A stretch of 64,000 nt of DNA from Sphingomonas glaciei (GCF_023380025.1 NZ_CP097253.1:1955001-2019000), one strand, 5' to 3'. Positions 18,782-27,315 are shown, counted from the first letter of the stretch. Translations and numbers: made by a program. Notes: generated by a model not told the origin, from the letters alone.

Positions 18782-19716
18782 CACTTGGCACCCGTGACGA
18801 AGGCGGCGACGCGGTCGGCGAGGCCAGCGGTGAGCGGACGGTCGGCCTCGGCATAGGTGGCGAGGTTGGCGGCGCGCTCGGCCGGGGCGTCGGAGAGGAC
18901 GTGGTTCATCGCAGGAAACAGCGCGTAGGACGCCCTCGGCGCCGCCTTCTTCAGCACGTCGCCATTGGCGAGTCCGACCTGCACGTCGTGCCCGCCCTGG
19001 ACGATCAGCAGCGGCCGCTTGATCGCCGCCGCCAGCTTGGACGGATCCTGCGCGAGCAATTCGATCATGAAGCCCTGCACGGCCGGGTTGAACAGGCTCT
19101 GGCCCAGTGCCGGGAGGATTCCGTCTATGGACACCTTGCGGCCGGCCTCGAGCTCGCCAAGCGCGCGCTCGGCCGGGGGGAGATAGGGCGCTAGGGCGGG
19201 GTTGGCGCGAAGCTGCTTGCGAATGGTGTCGCCGAGCTTCTCGCCCGGCGTCGTCAGCAGCACGGCGCCGCAGACATCAGGCGCGTTGGCCGCGCGCATC
19301 GCGACCAGCCCGCCCTCGCTATGCCCTGCGACCCAGACGCACCTTTGCCCGGTGGCTTTGCGCGCCGACTCGACCCAGGCGCGGGTGTCGGCGTCATAGG
19401 CGGAGAAGGTGGCCTCGTTCGGATTGCCGGCCGCCGCGCTTCCGAACATCCCGCGCTTGTCGATCCGGACGGTGGCGACCCCGCGCTCGGCCAGCGCTTC
19501 GGCCAGCTTGCGATAGGGAGCAGCCTTGATCCCCGCAGGGCTGTTGCCGTCGCGGTCGGTCGGGCCGGATCCGGGAATGATGATCATCGCCGCCCGCGAC
19601 TTGCCCACAGGCTTGAGCAGGGTGCCGGCAAGCGCGTCGGCGGGCCCGGCCTTGAGCTCGGTGGCAGCGGGCGGGGCGGCCGCGAGGGTGGCGGCAAGCA
19701 ACAGGCTCAGCATCAT
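18781..19716 (-). CDS. secreted alpha/beta hydrolase
   Basis: 311 residues with a signal peptide (MMLSLLLAATLAAAPPA). The nucleophile elbow GHSEGG, the oxyanion-strand IPGSGPTDRDGN and a late catalytic His in FPAMNHVLSD give a full hydrolase triad layout. Proteins of this type act as esterases or peptidases in the periplasm; the substrate is unknown. Its ATG overlaps the stop of the upstream ribbon-helix-helix gene by 4 nt, and its own stop touches the next start. Confidence 0.88.
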   Translation of the reverse strand: MMLSLLLAATLAAAPPAATELKAGPADALAGTLLKPVGKSRAAMIIIPGSGPTDRDGNSPAGIKAAPYRKLAEALAERGVATVRIDKRGMFGSAAAGNPNEATFSAYDADTRAWVESARKATGQRCVWVAGHSEGGLVAMRAANAPDVCGAVLLTTPGEKLGDTIRKQLRANPALAPYLPPAERALGELEAGRKVSIDGILPALGQSLFNPAVQGFMIELLAQDPSKLAAAIKRPLLIVQGGHDVQVGLANGDVLKKAAPRASYALFPAMNHVLSDAPAERAANLATYAEADRPLTAGLADRVAAFVTGAK

Positions 19717-19910
19717 TCACTCTCCTTGGGTGGGCGTCCGCGTTTTACAGGCTGCGGGGGCGTGAGCTTCACCCCCCGCGCCTTCAGCGCTTCGCGCAGC
19801 AGGCATTCGACCTCGGCATTAGCGGAGCGGATGTTGGCTGTGGCGCAGCGTTCCACCGCGGACCACAGGTCCGGGTCGATACGCAGTGGAAAGGCCTTCC
19901 GCTCCGGCAT
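19713..19910 (-). CDS. Arc-type ribbon-helix-helix DNA-binding protein
   Basis: 65 residues. The N-terminal PLRIDPDLWSAVERCA strand-helix followed by IRSANAEVECLLREAL is an Arc/MetJ-like ribbon-helix-helix fold; the tail (VKRGRPPKES) is basic and AT-hook-like. It sits between the SPFH gene (6 nt) and the hydrolase gene (4-nt overlap). Such pairs of SPFH and Arc-like genes recur in proteobacteria. Autoregulation through the palindrome near 20838-20851 is plausible but not shown. Confidence 0.85.
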   Translation of the reverse strand: MPERKAFPLRIDPDLWSAVERCATANIRSANAEVECLLREALKARGVKLTPPQPVKRGRPPKESE

Positions 19911-19916
19911 GACGAC

Positions 19917-20825
19917 TTACTGGTAGAGGGTGCCGGTGTTGACGACAGGCTGGGTGTCGCGCTCACCGCACAGCACCACCATCAGGTTCGAAACCATGGC
20001 CGCGCGACGCTCGTCGTCAAGCTCGACGACGTTCTTCTCGCTCAGCATGGCAAGTGCCATCTCGACCATTCCGACCGCGCCTTCGACCAGGGTCTTGCGG
20101 GCGGCGACCACCGCTTGGGCCTGCTGGCGACGGAGCATCGCACCGGCGATCTCCTGCGCATAGGCGAGGTGGGTGAAGCCGCACTCGTCGACGCTGATCC
20201 CGGCGACCACCAGGCGAGCGTTCAGTTCCTGGCGAAGCTCGACCCCGACCTGGTCGTGGTTGCCGCGAAGGGTGACCTCGAGATGTTCGAAATCGTCATA
20301 GGGATAGCGCGAGCCGATGGCGCGAATGCCGGCTTCGACCTGCACCGCGACGAATGCCTTATAGTCGTCGACATCGAACAGCGCCTGGGCGGTATCCACG
20401 ACCCGCCAGACGACCTGCGCCGCCATCTCGATCGGATTGCCGCGCAGGTCGTTGACCTTGATCCGCTCGGAGATGAAGTTGTTCGAGCGCACCGACACCT
20501 TGGCCCGCATCTCCCACGGCCAGACCCAGCGCAGCCCGGTGTTGCGGTCGGTCCCGCGATAGGAGCCGAACAGGGTGATCGAGGCGGCCTGGTTGGGCTG
20601 CAGCATGTAGAAGCCGCACAGGATGAACAGCAGCGCGATCGGGGCGGTGATCACCCCGGCGATGGCGAGCGGCGGACCAGCGCCCTCCCGGCCGATCAGG
20701 CCACCGATGGATACGATCTGGACCACGATCGCGACAAGCAACAGAAGCAGCATCGCATAGCCGCTGAACGTCCGCGCCGGCCGTTCGGCACTCGCAGACA
20801 GATTCGTGATTCCCCCATTCAACAT
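19917..20825 (-). CDS. SPFH (stomatin/prohibitin/flotillin) domain membrane protein
   Basis: About 302 residues. Two hydrophobic helices at the N-terminus ([16 protein letters not shown] and [15 protein letters not shown]) precede an SPFH domain (about 85-240) and a short helical C-terminus. SPFH proteins oligomerise into membrane-bound cages or rafts and often scaffold proteases or lipid domains. Of several clustered ATGs, 20825 is preferred since GGAGG lies 5 nt upstream; 20837 and 20849 are alternatives. It heads a four-gene run with an Arc-like regulator, a hydrolase and a small membrane protein. Confidence 0.88.
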   Translation of the reverse strand: MLNGGITNLSASAERPARTFSGYAMLLLLLVAIVVQIVSIGGLIGREGAGPPLAIAGVITAPIALLFILCGFYMLQPNQAASITLFGSYRGTDRNTGLRWVWPWEMRAKVSVRSNNFISERIKVNDLRGNPIEMAAQVVWRVVDTAQALFDVDDYKAFVAVQVEAGIRAIGSRYPYDDFEHLEVTLRGNHDQVGVELRQELNARLVVAGISVDECGFTHLAYAQEIAGAMLRRQQAQAVVAARKTLVEGAVGMVEMALAMLSEKNVVELDDERRAAMVSNLMVVLCGERDTQPVVNTGTLYQ

Positions 20826-20837
20826 CATCGCCTCCAT

Positions 20838-20851
20838 ATCTGATATCATAT
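20838..20851. promoter_or_regulatory. AT-rich near-palindrome at SPFH promoter
   Basis: ATCTGATATCATAT is palindromic around GATATC with one mismatched pair. It lies in an unusually AT-rich patch just upstream of the SPFH start, overlapping the likely 5' end of the message; TTGCAC with TAAATA 17 nt later on the minus strand is a possible promoter. It is a candidate operator for the Arc-like protein encoded by the next gene. Confidence 0.4.
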
Positions 20852-20929
20852 TTATATAGTTTCAATACACAGTGCAAGAGCCGTCGGGTTACGCTAATTG
20901 GCGCCGACGTCCTCTTTTCGGGAGACACC

Positions 20930-21907
20930 ATGCGCCTAGCCCTATTGATCGGAGCCTTGTTGATGACCGCCCCCGCCCAAGCCACGGATTGGAAGCTGGT
21001 CATCCATGGCGGCGCCGGCGTGATTGAGCGGTCGGCGCTGACGCCTGACAAGGAAAAGGAAATCCGCGCCGGCCTCGACCGGGCGCTGGCGGCCGGAGCG
21101 GCGGTGCTCGAGCGCGGCGGCGCGGCGGTGGACGCGGTCGATGCGGCGGTCCGGGTGCTGGAGGACGATCCCAACTTCAACGCCGGGCGCGGCGCGGTCT
21201 TCACTTTTGACGGCAAAAACGAGCTCGACGCCTCGATCATGGATGGCCGCACGCGGGCGGCCGGCGCAGTGGCCGGGGTCACCCGGACGAAGAATCCGAT
21301 CGGCCTCGCCCGCAAGGTGATGGAGGCGAGCAATCATGTGATGCTGAGCGGCGGCGGCGCCGACGCTTTCTCGCGCGAGCAGGGACTGGAACAGGTCGAC
21401 CCGAGCTACTTCGCGACCGATTATCGCCGCACGCAGCTGGAGACGTTCAAGTCTGGCAAGGTCAGCGCGCTCAACATCGAATATCGCTACGGCACGGTGG
21501 GCGCGGTGGCGCTCGACAAGAGCGGCCATGTCGCCGCCGCCACCTCGACCGGGGGCATGACCGGCAAGCGCTGGAACCGGGTCGGCGATGCTCCGATCAT
21601 CGGCGCCGGCACCTATGCCGACGACCGGGCCTGCGCGGTCTCCGCGACGGGATCGGGCGAGATGTTCATCCGGGTCGGGGTCGCGCACGAAATCTGCGCC
21701 AGGGTTCGGTTGCTCAAGGAAGATGCGGGCACGGCGGCCGACACGGTGATGAAGGAAGTCGCGGCGATCGACGGCAGCGGCGGGGTGATCGTGGTCACCC
21801 CGAAGGGCGAGATGGCCTACAGCTTCAATTCGGCCGGCATGTACCGCGGTAAGGCCGACGCCAGCGGCCGCAAGGTCGCGATCTTCGGCGACGAGGAGCG
21901 GCGCTGA
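20930..21907 (+). CDS. isoaspartyl peptidase/L-asparaginase (Ntn-hydrolase)
   Basis: 325 residues with a signal peptide ending APAQA. The autocleavage site is RYGTVGAVAL with nucleophile Thr189; the conserved HGGAG and FNAGRGAVFT motifs lie in the alpha chain, and TSTGGMTGKRWNRVGD follows the nucleophile in the beta chain. Plant-type asparaginases hydrolyse isoaspartyl dipeptides and asparagine. The signal peptide points to the periplasm. A GNAT gene begins 3 nt after the stop, so the pair is probably one operon. Confidence 0.93.
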   Translation: MRLALLIGALLMTAPAQATDWKLVIHGGAGVIERSALTPDKEKEIRAGLDRALAAGAAVLERGGAAVDAVDAAVRVLEDDPNFNAGRGAVFTFDGKNELDASIMDGRTRAAGAVAGVTRTKNPIGLARKVMEASNHVMLSGGGADAFSREQGLEQVDPSYFATDYRRTQLETFKSGKVSALNIEYRYGTVGAVALDKSGHVAAATSTGGMTGKRWNRVGDAPIIGAGTYADDRACAVSATGSGEMFIRVGVAHEICARVRLLKEDAGTAADTVMKEVAAIDGSGGVIVVTPKGEMAYSFNSAGMYRGKADASGRKVAIFGDEERR

Positions 21908-21910
21908 ACG

Positions 21911-22426
21911 ATGCAGCTCGAACGTGCGACCTCTGCCGACTTGCCCGCGCTCCACGCGCTGGTGGAGCGCGCCTATCGCGGTGAGACGGCGCGGGCCGGG
22001 TGGAGCCACGAGGCGGACCTGCTGACCGGCGACCGCACCAGCGTCGCCGAGCTGCAATCCTGTCTGGATGCGGGCGAGTATCTGCTGGTGTGGCGCGACG
22101 GCGGAGCGATCCGGGCCTGCGTCAGGCTGGTTCGGCTGAACGCAGAGCTGGCCTATCTTGGCATGCTGACGGTCGATCCGGGTTCACAGGGCGAAGGGTT
22201 GGGGAAGCGGCTGCTGGCAGCGGCCGAGGCCTATGCCCGCGACGAGATCGGCGCGACGCGGATGGAGATGCAGGTGTTCAGCCGCCGCCGCGAACTGCTC
22301 TCCTTCTATGAGCGGCGGGGCTACCACCCGACCGGCGAGCGGCGGCCCTTCCCTTATGACGAGGCACCGAACGCGGGCGCGCAGTTCGACGACCTCGAAT
22401 TCACGGTGCTGGAGAAGAAGCTCTAG
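21911..22426 (+). CDS. GNAT family N-acetyltransferase
   Basis: 171 residues with a single GNAT fold. The acetyl-CoA pyrophosphate loop is in GSQGEGLGKRLL (about 95-106), preceded by the strand AELAYLGMLTVDP and followed by MEMQVFSRRRELLSFYERRGY. The acceptor is unknown. It is coupled to the asparaginase gene (3-nt gap), so a small-molecule amine substrate is a possible link. Its stop shares CTAG at 22423-22426 with the convergent ligase gene. Confidence 0.92.
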   Translation: MQLERATSADLPALHALVERAYRGETARAGWSHEADLLTGDRTSVAELQSCLDAGEYLLVWRDGGAIRACVRLVRLNAELAYLGMLTVDPGSQGEGLGKRLLAAAEAYARDEIGATRMEMQVFSRRRELLSFYERRGYHPTGERRPFPYDEAPNAGAQFDDLEFTVLEKKL

Positions 22427-24012
22427 GTCGCCATCGCCAGCAGGGTCGCGACCTTGTCGGCTTCGTGCGCGGGCTTGTCCTGGCGTATCCGGGCGATGCG
22501 GGGAAAGCGCATGGCCAGGCCCGAGCGGTGACGTTTGCTCTGGTGGATCGAATCGAAGGCGACTTCGAACACCAGGGTCTTCTCGACCTCGCGCACCGGG
22601 CCGAAGCGGTTGACGGTGTGACGTCGGACGAAGCGGTCGAGCCATTTCAGCTCTTCGTCGGTGAATCCCATATAGGCCTTGCCGACCGGCAGCAGCTCCC
22701 CATCCTCGGCCCAGCAGCCGAAGGTGAAGTCGGAATAGAAACTCGAGCGCTTGCCCGAGCCGCGCTGGGCATACATGACCACGCAATCGGCGGTCAGCGG
22801 GTCGCGCTTCCACTTGTACCACAGGCCGACCCGGCGCCCGGCGACATAGGGCGCGTCGCGGCGCTTCAACATCATGCCCTCGATCGAGGCATCGCGGGCG
22901 CCGGCGCGAATGTCGGCCAGGTCGGCGAAGCTGTCGGCCTCGATCAGCGAGCTCAAGTCGAAGCGGTCGGCGGGCAGACGCTCCATGAAGGCTTCTAGTC
23001 GGGTGCGGCGCTCGGACCAGGGCAGGCCGCGAAGATCCTCCTCGCCGTCGAACAGCAGGTCGTAGAGGCGGACAAAGGCGGGATATTCCTCGCGGGTCTT
23101 GGCGCTGACGACCTTGCGGCCGAGGCGCTGCTGGAGCGCGTTGAAGCTGGCCGCGGCGCCGCCATGCTCGTCCGCTCCCTGCCCCGCGCCGCGCACCAGC
23201 AATTCGCCGTCGAGCACCGCGGGCAGGCGGAAGGCCTCAGCGACCTCGGGAAAGCTGCGGGTGACGTCGTCGCCGGTGCGGCTGTAGAGCCGCGCCTCGC
23301 CTCCCGCATGGACCAGTTGCAAGCGGATGCCGTCCCACTTCCATTCGGCGGCATAGGCGTCGAGGTCGAGCTCGGCGTCCTCCAGCGGATGGGCGAGCAT
23401 GAAGGGCCGGAACACGGGAATGTCGAGGGCGGTCGGCTGCTCCCCGCGGCCCTCGCCCCAGGCGAACAGTTCGAGATAGGGCGGCTTCAGCCCGTGCCAC
23501 ACCTCCTCCACCGCCTCGACGTCGAGCTCGAAGGCGTCGGCAAAGGCCTGCTTGGCATTGCGGGCATTGATCCCAACCCGCAGTTCGCCGGTCGCGAGCT
23601 TGAGCAGGGCGTAGCGGCCGGGGGCGTCGAGGTGGTCGAGCATCGCCACCAGCACCGCCGGCGCGTCCGAGCGGCTGGCATTGCGGAGCCGGCCGACCGC
23701 TTCGCTGATAGTGATGGTGCCGTCATCCCATTCGCCCTCGGCGCTCGGCCAGAGCAGCGAGACGGTCTCGGCCAAGTCGCCGACGTAATTGTGGCTCATC
23801 CGCAGCAGCAGGGGGTCGACCCGTTCGGAGGCGAGGGCGCGGATCACGGCGCCCTTCACGTGCGGGATGTCGAGCGTGCCGGTGAGCGCGGCCAGCGCAT
23901 AGCCGCGATCGGGATCGGGGGTGCGGCGAAGATAGTCACCGATCAGCTTGAGCTTGGCCAACCGCGAGCGGGTGTAGACGAGCGAATCGAGCAGTTGCGA
24001 GAAATCACGCAT
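22423..24012 (-). CDS. ATP-dependent DNA ligase, cisplatin-response type
   Basis: 529 residues. The N-terminal DNA-binding domain (about 1-190) precedes the adenylation domain with nucleophile Lys225 in AEWKWDGIR, then LDGELLVRG and VEGMMLKRR-like motifs (IEGMMLKRRDAPY) and the OB domain with GLWYKWKRDP (motif V). The length and N-terminal organisation match the ligase found in bacterial damage-response clusters. Its usual neighbours (the associated exonuclease, DEXH helicase and PdeM-like endonuclease) are absent here. It seals nicks, probably in crosslink repair. Confidence 0.9.
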   Translation of the reverse strand: MRDFSQLLDSLVYTRSRLAKLKLIGDYLRRTPDPDRGYALAALTGTLDIPHVKGAVIRALASERVDPLLLRMSHNYVGDLAETVSLLWPSAEGEWDDGTITISEAVGRLRNASRSDAPAVLVAMLDHLDAPGRYALLKLATGELRVGINARNAKQAFADAFELDVEAVEEVWHGLKPPYLELFAWGEGRGEQPTALDIPVFRPFMLAHPLEDAELDLDAYAAEWKWDGIRLQLVHAGGEARLYSRTGDDVTRSFPEVAEAFRLPAVLDGELLVRGAGQGADEHGGAAASFNALQQRLGRKVVSAKTREEYPAFVRLYDLLFDGEEDLRGLPWSERRTRLEAFMERLPADRFDLSSLIEADSFADLADIRAGARDASIEGMMLKRRDAPYVAGRRVGLWYKWKRDPLTADCVVMYAQRGSGKRSSFYSDFTFGCWAEDGELLPVGKAYMGFTDEELKWLDRFVRRHTVNRFGPVREVEKTLVFEVAFDSIHQSKRHRSGLAMRFPRIARIRQDKPAHEADKVATLLAMAT

Positions 24013-24114
24013 GCAGGCGTAACGACCCTAGAGCCGGCGGAGTTGCGGCGGAACCCGGAAGCGGGACGGGAGAAAGGCCGTCTCTCAACGCGCTACTTTA
24101 TTCGGCAAACGCCC

Positions 24115-24140
24115 GGAACGTCGATTACTCGACATTCGTT
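24115..24140 (+). promoter_or_regulatory. EcfG-type general stress promoter
   Basis: GGAAC at 24115-24119 and CGTT at 24137-24140 are separated by exactly 17 nt, the consensus of alphaproteobacterial EcfG promoters. The gene for a DUF6894-like protein starts 67 nt downstream on the same strand. No other gene lies in that direction. Confidence 0.65.
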
Positions 24141-24207
24141 CAACCCCCATCGTCGGACATGCTGACGACAGAGAGACTTAGTGGCGCTCTCTTATTCAAG
24201 GCCGTTT

Positions 24208-24456
24208 ATGTCACGCTACCATTTTCACCTTTCCAGCGGCCACGAAACCCGGGACGAGGAAGGGACCGATCTCGACTCCCTGCAGGAGGCTCGCTGCTAT
24301 GCCGTGCGGATGATCGCCGAAGTGCTGTGCACCTCTCCCGAACGCTATTGGGACAGCGATTGCTACCGGATCACGGTGGCCGACGACACGGGGCTGACCC
24401 TGTTCATGGTTGAAATGAATTCGATCGACGCGGCGGCGCTCGGCCCCAAGGGCTAG
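24208..24456 (+). CDS. DUF6894-like small protein
   Basis: 82 residues. The pattern RYHFHLSSG, DEEGTDLDSLQEARCYA, then TVADDTGLTLFMV is typical of the small DUF6894 family, abundant in Rhizobiales and Sphingomonadales. Members have no assigned biochemical role. The ATG at 24208 is favoured over the in-frame start at 24181 because family members begin MxRYxFH. An EcfG-type promoter upstream suggests induction in the general stress response. Confidence 0.8.
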   Translation: MSRYHFHLSSGHETRDEEGTDLDSLQEARCYAVRMIAEVLCTSPERYWDSDCYRITVADDTGLTLFMVEMNSIDAAALGPKG

Positions 24457-24463
24457 CGGGCGT

Positions 24464-24769
24464 TCAGTGCAACCGGGCCGCCACCGCGGCAAGCACGGCT
24501 TCGCGCTCGGAAGCTGAACGGGCGGCGAGCGCTTCGGCGGCATGGTCGAGGCAGGCGTGGGTGGCGACCCGGCAGCCGGGGAGCAGCGCCAGTTGCGACG
24601 AAAGGTGGGCGAGCCCTTCCATCGCGTGCAGCCCGGCGCGGTCGGCGGTGCCGCGGATGGCGTCCATCCGGGCGTGGATGTCGAGCGGGCTCAGCGCCTC
24701 GGCGCGGGCGCGGATGTCGTGCAGCCGGCGCTGCAGCTCGTAGTGGAGATCGGCGACCGAATCACTCAT
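24464..24769 (-). CDS. small helical protein of unknown function
   Basis: 101 residues, almost entirely helical, with no signal peptide or membrane segment. It resembles a four-helix bundle with conserved-looking residues in HARMDAIRGTADRAGLHAME and HACLDHAAEAL. I do not recognise a named family; the size and helical pattern recall Hpt-like or phasin-like bundles, but no HxxKG-type phosphorylation motif is present. It converges with the DUF6894 gene, leaving 7 nt between stops. Confidence 0.6.
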   Translation of the reverse strand: MSDSVADLHYELQRRLHDIRARAEALSPLDIHARMDAIRGTADRAGLHAMEGLAHLSSQLALLPGCRVATHACLDHAAEALAARSASEREAVLAAVAARLH

Positions 24770-24950
24770 GCTTCACCTCGTTGCTGCCCGTGGAGAGTGC
24801 GCGTCGAGGGTAAACAGAGCGATAAGACCGGGGCATGACCGATCGATGCCGGCCATGTGAACTTGACAAGATCGGCCGCCGCCGCCATTGGGACGCCGAT
24901 GCGGGCGGCTTCGGGCCGCTCTTTCTTTTTCAAGCTTTGGGTGCACCACG

Positions 24951-25118
24951 ATGGCCAAGCCGGCAACCGTCAAGATCAAGCTCGTCAGCACGGCCGATAC
25001 CGGCTTCTTCTACGTGACCAAGAAGAACCCGCGCAACACGACCGAGAAGATGACCTTCCGCAAGTATGATCCCGTCGTGCGCAAGCATGTCGAGTTCAAG
25101 GAAGCCAAGATCAAGTAA
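24951..25118 (+). CDS. rpmG: 50S ribosomal protein L33
   Basis: 55 residues beginning [20 protein letters not shown] and ending in the typical [17 protein letters not shown]. This is the cysteine-free, zinc-independent form of L33 common in proteobacteria. It is a single-gene unit, with a strong intrinsic terminator about 70 nt downstream. The ATG at 24951 is set by the family N-terminus. Confidence 0.97.
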   Translation: MAKPATVKIKLVSTADTGFFYVTKKNPRNTTEKMTFRKYDPVVRKHVEFKEAKIK

Positions 25119-25187
25119 CCCCGCGGGGTTGGCGATCCCGGCCGTCGGCCGGGTGTGCCGCAGGGACGAGCCGCCTGGTGCGGTTGA

Positions 25188-25207
25188 GGGCGCTTCGGCG
25201 CCCTTTT
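25188..25207 (+). terminator. intrinsic terminator after rpmG
   Basis: Stem GGGCGC, tetraloop TTCG, stem GCGCCC, then TTTT: a textbook Rho-independent terminator 69 nt after the L33 stop codon. It also separates rpmG from the convergent divK gene. Confidence 0.85.
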
Positions 25208-25240
25208 CTGCGTGTGCTGCGTCTGGCGGCAGCCAGCCGG

Positions 25241-25621
25241 TCAGGCGACCGATGCTTCCTTGGGCAGCAGCGCGCTGACCTCCTGCACGAATCGGGCGAC
25301 CGAGATCGGCTTGGAGACATAGGCCTGAGCCCCGGCGGCGCGGATCCGGTCGTCGTCGCCCTGGCCCGCATAGGCGGTCACCGCCATGATCGGCACGTCG
25401 GCCAGGCCCGGCTCCTGCCGGATGGCGCGAATGAGCTCGAGGCCGCTGACATAAGGCAGTTGGATGTCTGTGATGACCAGGTCGGGCCGGAAGTCCTTGA
25501 CGGCGTCGAGCGCCAGGCGGCTGTCGGTCACCGGACGCGCGTCATGGCCGTGGGCCGCAAGCAGGTCGCAGAACAGCTTGATGTTGAGGGCATTGTCCTC
25601 GACAACCAGGATCCTGGCCAT
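25241..25621 (-). CDS. divK: single-domain response regulator, DivK type
   Basis: 126 residues, one receiver domain and no output domain. The acidic pocket is VVEDN, the phosphoacceptor is Asp52 in VITDIQLP, the switch Thr/Ala is in MAVTAYAG and the conserved Lys is in YVSKPIS. In alphaproteobacteria DivK controls cell polarity and cell-cycle kinases. The divergent neighbour is DUF3572, the usual DivK neighbour, which supports the assignment. Confidence 0.88.
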   Translation of the reverse strand: MARILVVEDNALNIKLFCDLLAAHGHDARPVTDSRLALDAVKDFRPDLVITDIQLPYVSGLELIRAIRQEPGLADVPIMAVTAYAGQGDDDRIRAAGAQAYVSKPISVARFVQEVSALLPKEASVA

Positions 25622-25654
25622 GTTCAGGCACTCCTCATAATTTCAGTATAGGCT

Positions 25655-25927
25655 ATGATCCGGCCAAGCCCAAACGACAGTGACTCCATAACGGTTGCCT
25701 TGCAGGCGCTTGCCGTTTCACTTGGAGACGAATCGAGAGCATCGCGGCTGCTGTCGCTGACCGGGCTGACGCCCGACGACCTGCGCCACCGGGCGTCCGA
25801 ACCGGCCGTGCTGGTTGCCGTCCTGCGGTTCCTCGAAGACCATGAGCCCGACCTGCTGACGGTTGCCGACACGCTGGGGATCAAGCCGCAGGAACTGGTT
25901 GCCGCGAGGATCGCTCTCGAGCCATGA
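25655..25927 (+). CDS. DUF3572 domain protein
   Basis: 90 residues, helical, with the family pattern ALQALAVSLGDESRASRLLSL then LTPDDLRHRASEPAVLVAVL and DTLGIKPQELVAARIAL. The function is unknown. It is commonly found next to divK in alphaproteobacteria, as here (33 nt apart, divergent). Its stop overlaps the HAD start as ATGA. Confidence 0.88.
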   Translation: MIRPSPNDSDSITVALQALAVSLGDESRASRLLSLTGLTPDDLRHRASEPAVLVAVLRFLEDHEPDLLTVADTLGIKPQELVAARIALEP

Positions 25928-26544
25928 ACCGACCGATCCTGATTACCGATTGCGATGAAGTCCTTCTCCACATGGTCCGTCACTTCTCTTCCTGGCTGGA
26001 GGAGGACGAGGACGTGCTGTTCCGGCCCGAGGACGGCGACATGGGCACCGCGCTGAAATATCGCGGCAGCGGCGAGGTGGTGCCCAAGCAGGAGGTCTGG
26101 TCCTACCTCGGCCGATTCTTCGAGGGGGAGATGAGCCGGCAGACTTTGGTGCCCGGCGCCGTCGAGGCGCTCGGCCGGATCGGCGAAACGGCGGACATCG
26201 TGATCCTGACCAACCTGCCGCACAAGGCACATCCGTGGCGGGTCGAGCAGCTCGCGGCGCACAACATCCATCACGAGGTGGTCTGCAACAGCGGCGGCAA
26301 GGGCGAGCCGCTGAAGTCGATCATCGAGCGCCACGGGGCGACGCATAGTGTGTTCGTCGACGACCTAGCGGTCCATCATGCCTCGGTGGCGACCCACTCG
26401 CCTGACACTTACCGCCTGCATATGATCGCCGAGCCGAGCCTTGCCGCGGTCACCGCGCCGGCAGAGGCGGCCCATGCCCGGATCGACGACTGGGCCACCG
26501 CTACCCCCTGGATCCTGGAACGACTGGAAGGTCGCGCGCCATGA
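25924..26544 (+). CDS. HAD family hydrolase
   Basis: 206 residues. The nucleophile motif is TDCDEVLL near residue 8, motif II lies in IVILTNLPHKAH (Thr), and motif IV acidic residues appear in HSVFVDDLAVHH. The substrate is not evident; small cytosolic phosphatases of this type act on sugar or nucleotide phosphates. It overlaps both neighbours by 4 nt (ATGA), so it is translated with DUF3572 and the SDR gene. Confidence 0.88.
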   Translation: MNRPILITDCDEVLLHMVRHFSSWLEEDEDVLFRPEDGDMGTALKYRGSGEVVPKQEVWSYLGRFFEGEMSRQTLVPGAVEALGRIGETADIVILTNLPHKAHPWRVEQLAAHNIHHEVVCNSGGKGEPLKSIIERHGATHSVFVDDLAVHHASVATHSPDTYRLHMIAEPSLAAVTAPAEAAHARIDDWATATPWILERLEGRAP

Positions 26545-27284
26545 AGACCTGCCTCATCACCGGTGCCACTGCGGGGATCGGCGCCGCCTCCGCCCGCGCC
26601 TTCGTCGGGGCCGGCTGGCGGGTGATCGGGACCGGTCGGCGCGAAGAGCGGCTGAAGGCGCTGCAGGAGGAATTGGGCGCGGCATTCCTTCCGCTGGCGA
26701 TCGACATGCAGGATTTGGAGCAGGTCGGGACACTGGCCAGCTTGGAAGGCGAGTGGTCGGCGATCGACTGCCTCGTCAACAATGCCGGGCTGGCACCGCC
26801 GATGGCCGACCTGCAGGACAGCAAGTGGGACGATCTCAAGACCGTGCTCGACACCAACGTCACCGGGCTGGTGGCGTTGACCCGGACCTGCCTGCCCAAG
26901 CTGATCGAGGCCAAGGGGCTGATCGTGAACCTGTCGTCGGTGGCAGGCAATTACCCCTATCGCGGCGGCGCGGTGTACGGCGGGACCAAGGCCTTCGTGC
27001 GCCAGTTCAGCCTGGCGCTGCGCAACGACGTCGCGGGCACCGGGGTCCGGGTGACCTCAATCGAGCCGGGGATGGCCGAGACCGAGTTCACCGTGGTCCG
27101 CAACGGCGGCGACCAGGCCGCGTCGGACGCGCTCTATGCCGGGGTCGAGCCGATGACCGCGGAGGATCTTGCGAACACCATCCTGTGGGTCGCGAGTCAG
27201 CCGCCGCACCTCAATTTTAACTCGATCGAGCTGATGCCGACCCGGCAGAGCTGGGCCGGGTTCGCGATGACCCGCCAATCTTGA
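26541..27284 (+). CDS. SDR family oxidoreductase (YdfG-like)
   Basis: 247 residues. Rossmann motif TGATAGIGAASAR at the N-terminus, NNAG (about 81-84), and catalytic Ser-Tyr-Lys with SSVAGNYPYRGGAVYGGTKA: the YxxxK position reads YGGTK. Sequence features such as SIEPGMAETEFTVVR are typical of YdfG-type 3-hydroxy acid dehydrogenases, which oxidise L-allo-threonine or serine with NADP. The start overlaps the HAD stop by 4 nt. Confidence 0.9.
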   Translation: MKTCLITGATAGIGAASARAFVGAGWRVIGTGRREERLKALQEELGAAFLPLAIDMQDLEQVGTLASLEGEWSAIDCLVNNAGLAPPMADLQDSKWDDLKTVLDTNVTGLVALTRTCLPKLIEAKGLIVNLSSVAGNYPYRGGAVYGGTKAFVRQFSLALRNDVAGTGVRVTSIEPGMAETEFTVVRNGGDQAASDALYAGVEPMTAEDLANTILWVASQPPHLNFNSIELMPTRQSWAGFAMTRQS

Positions 27285-27315
27285 CCTTGGGCGCGCAAGA
27301 AGCCACTCGCGCGCC

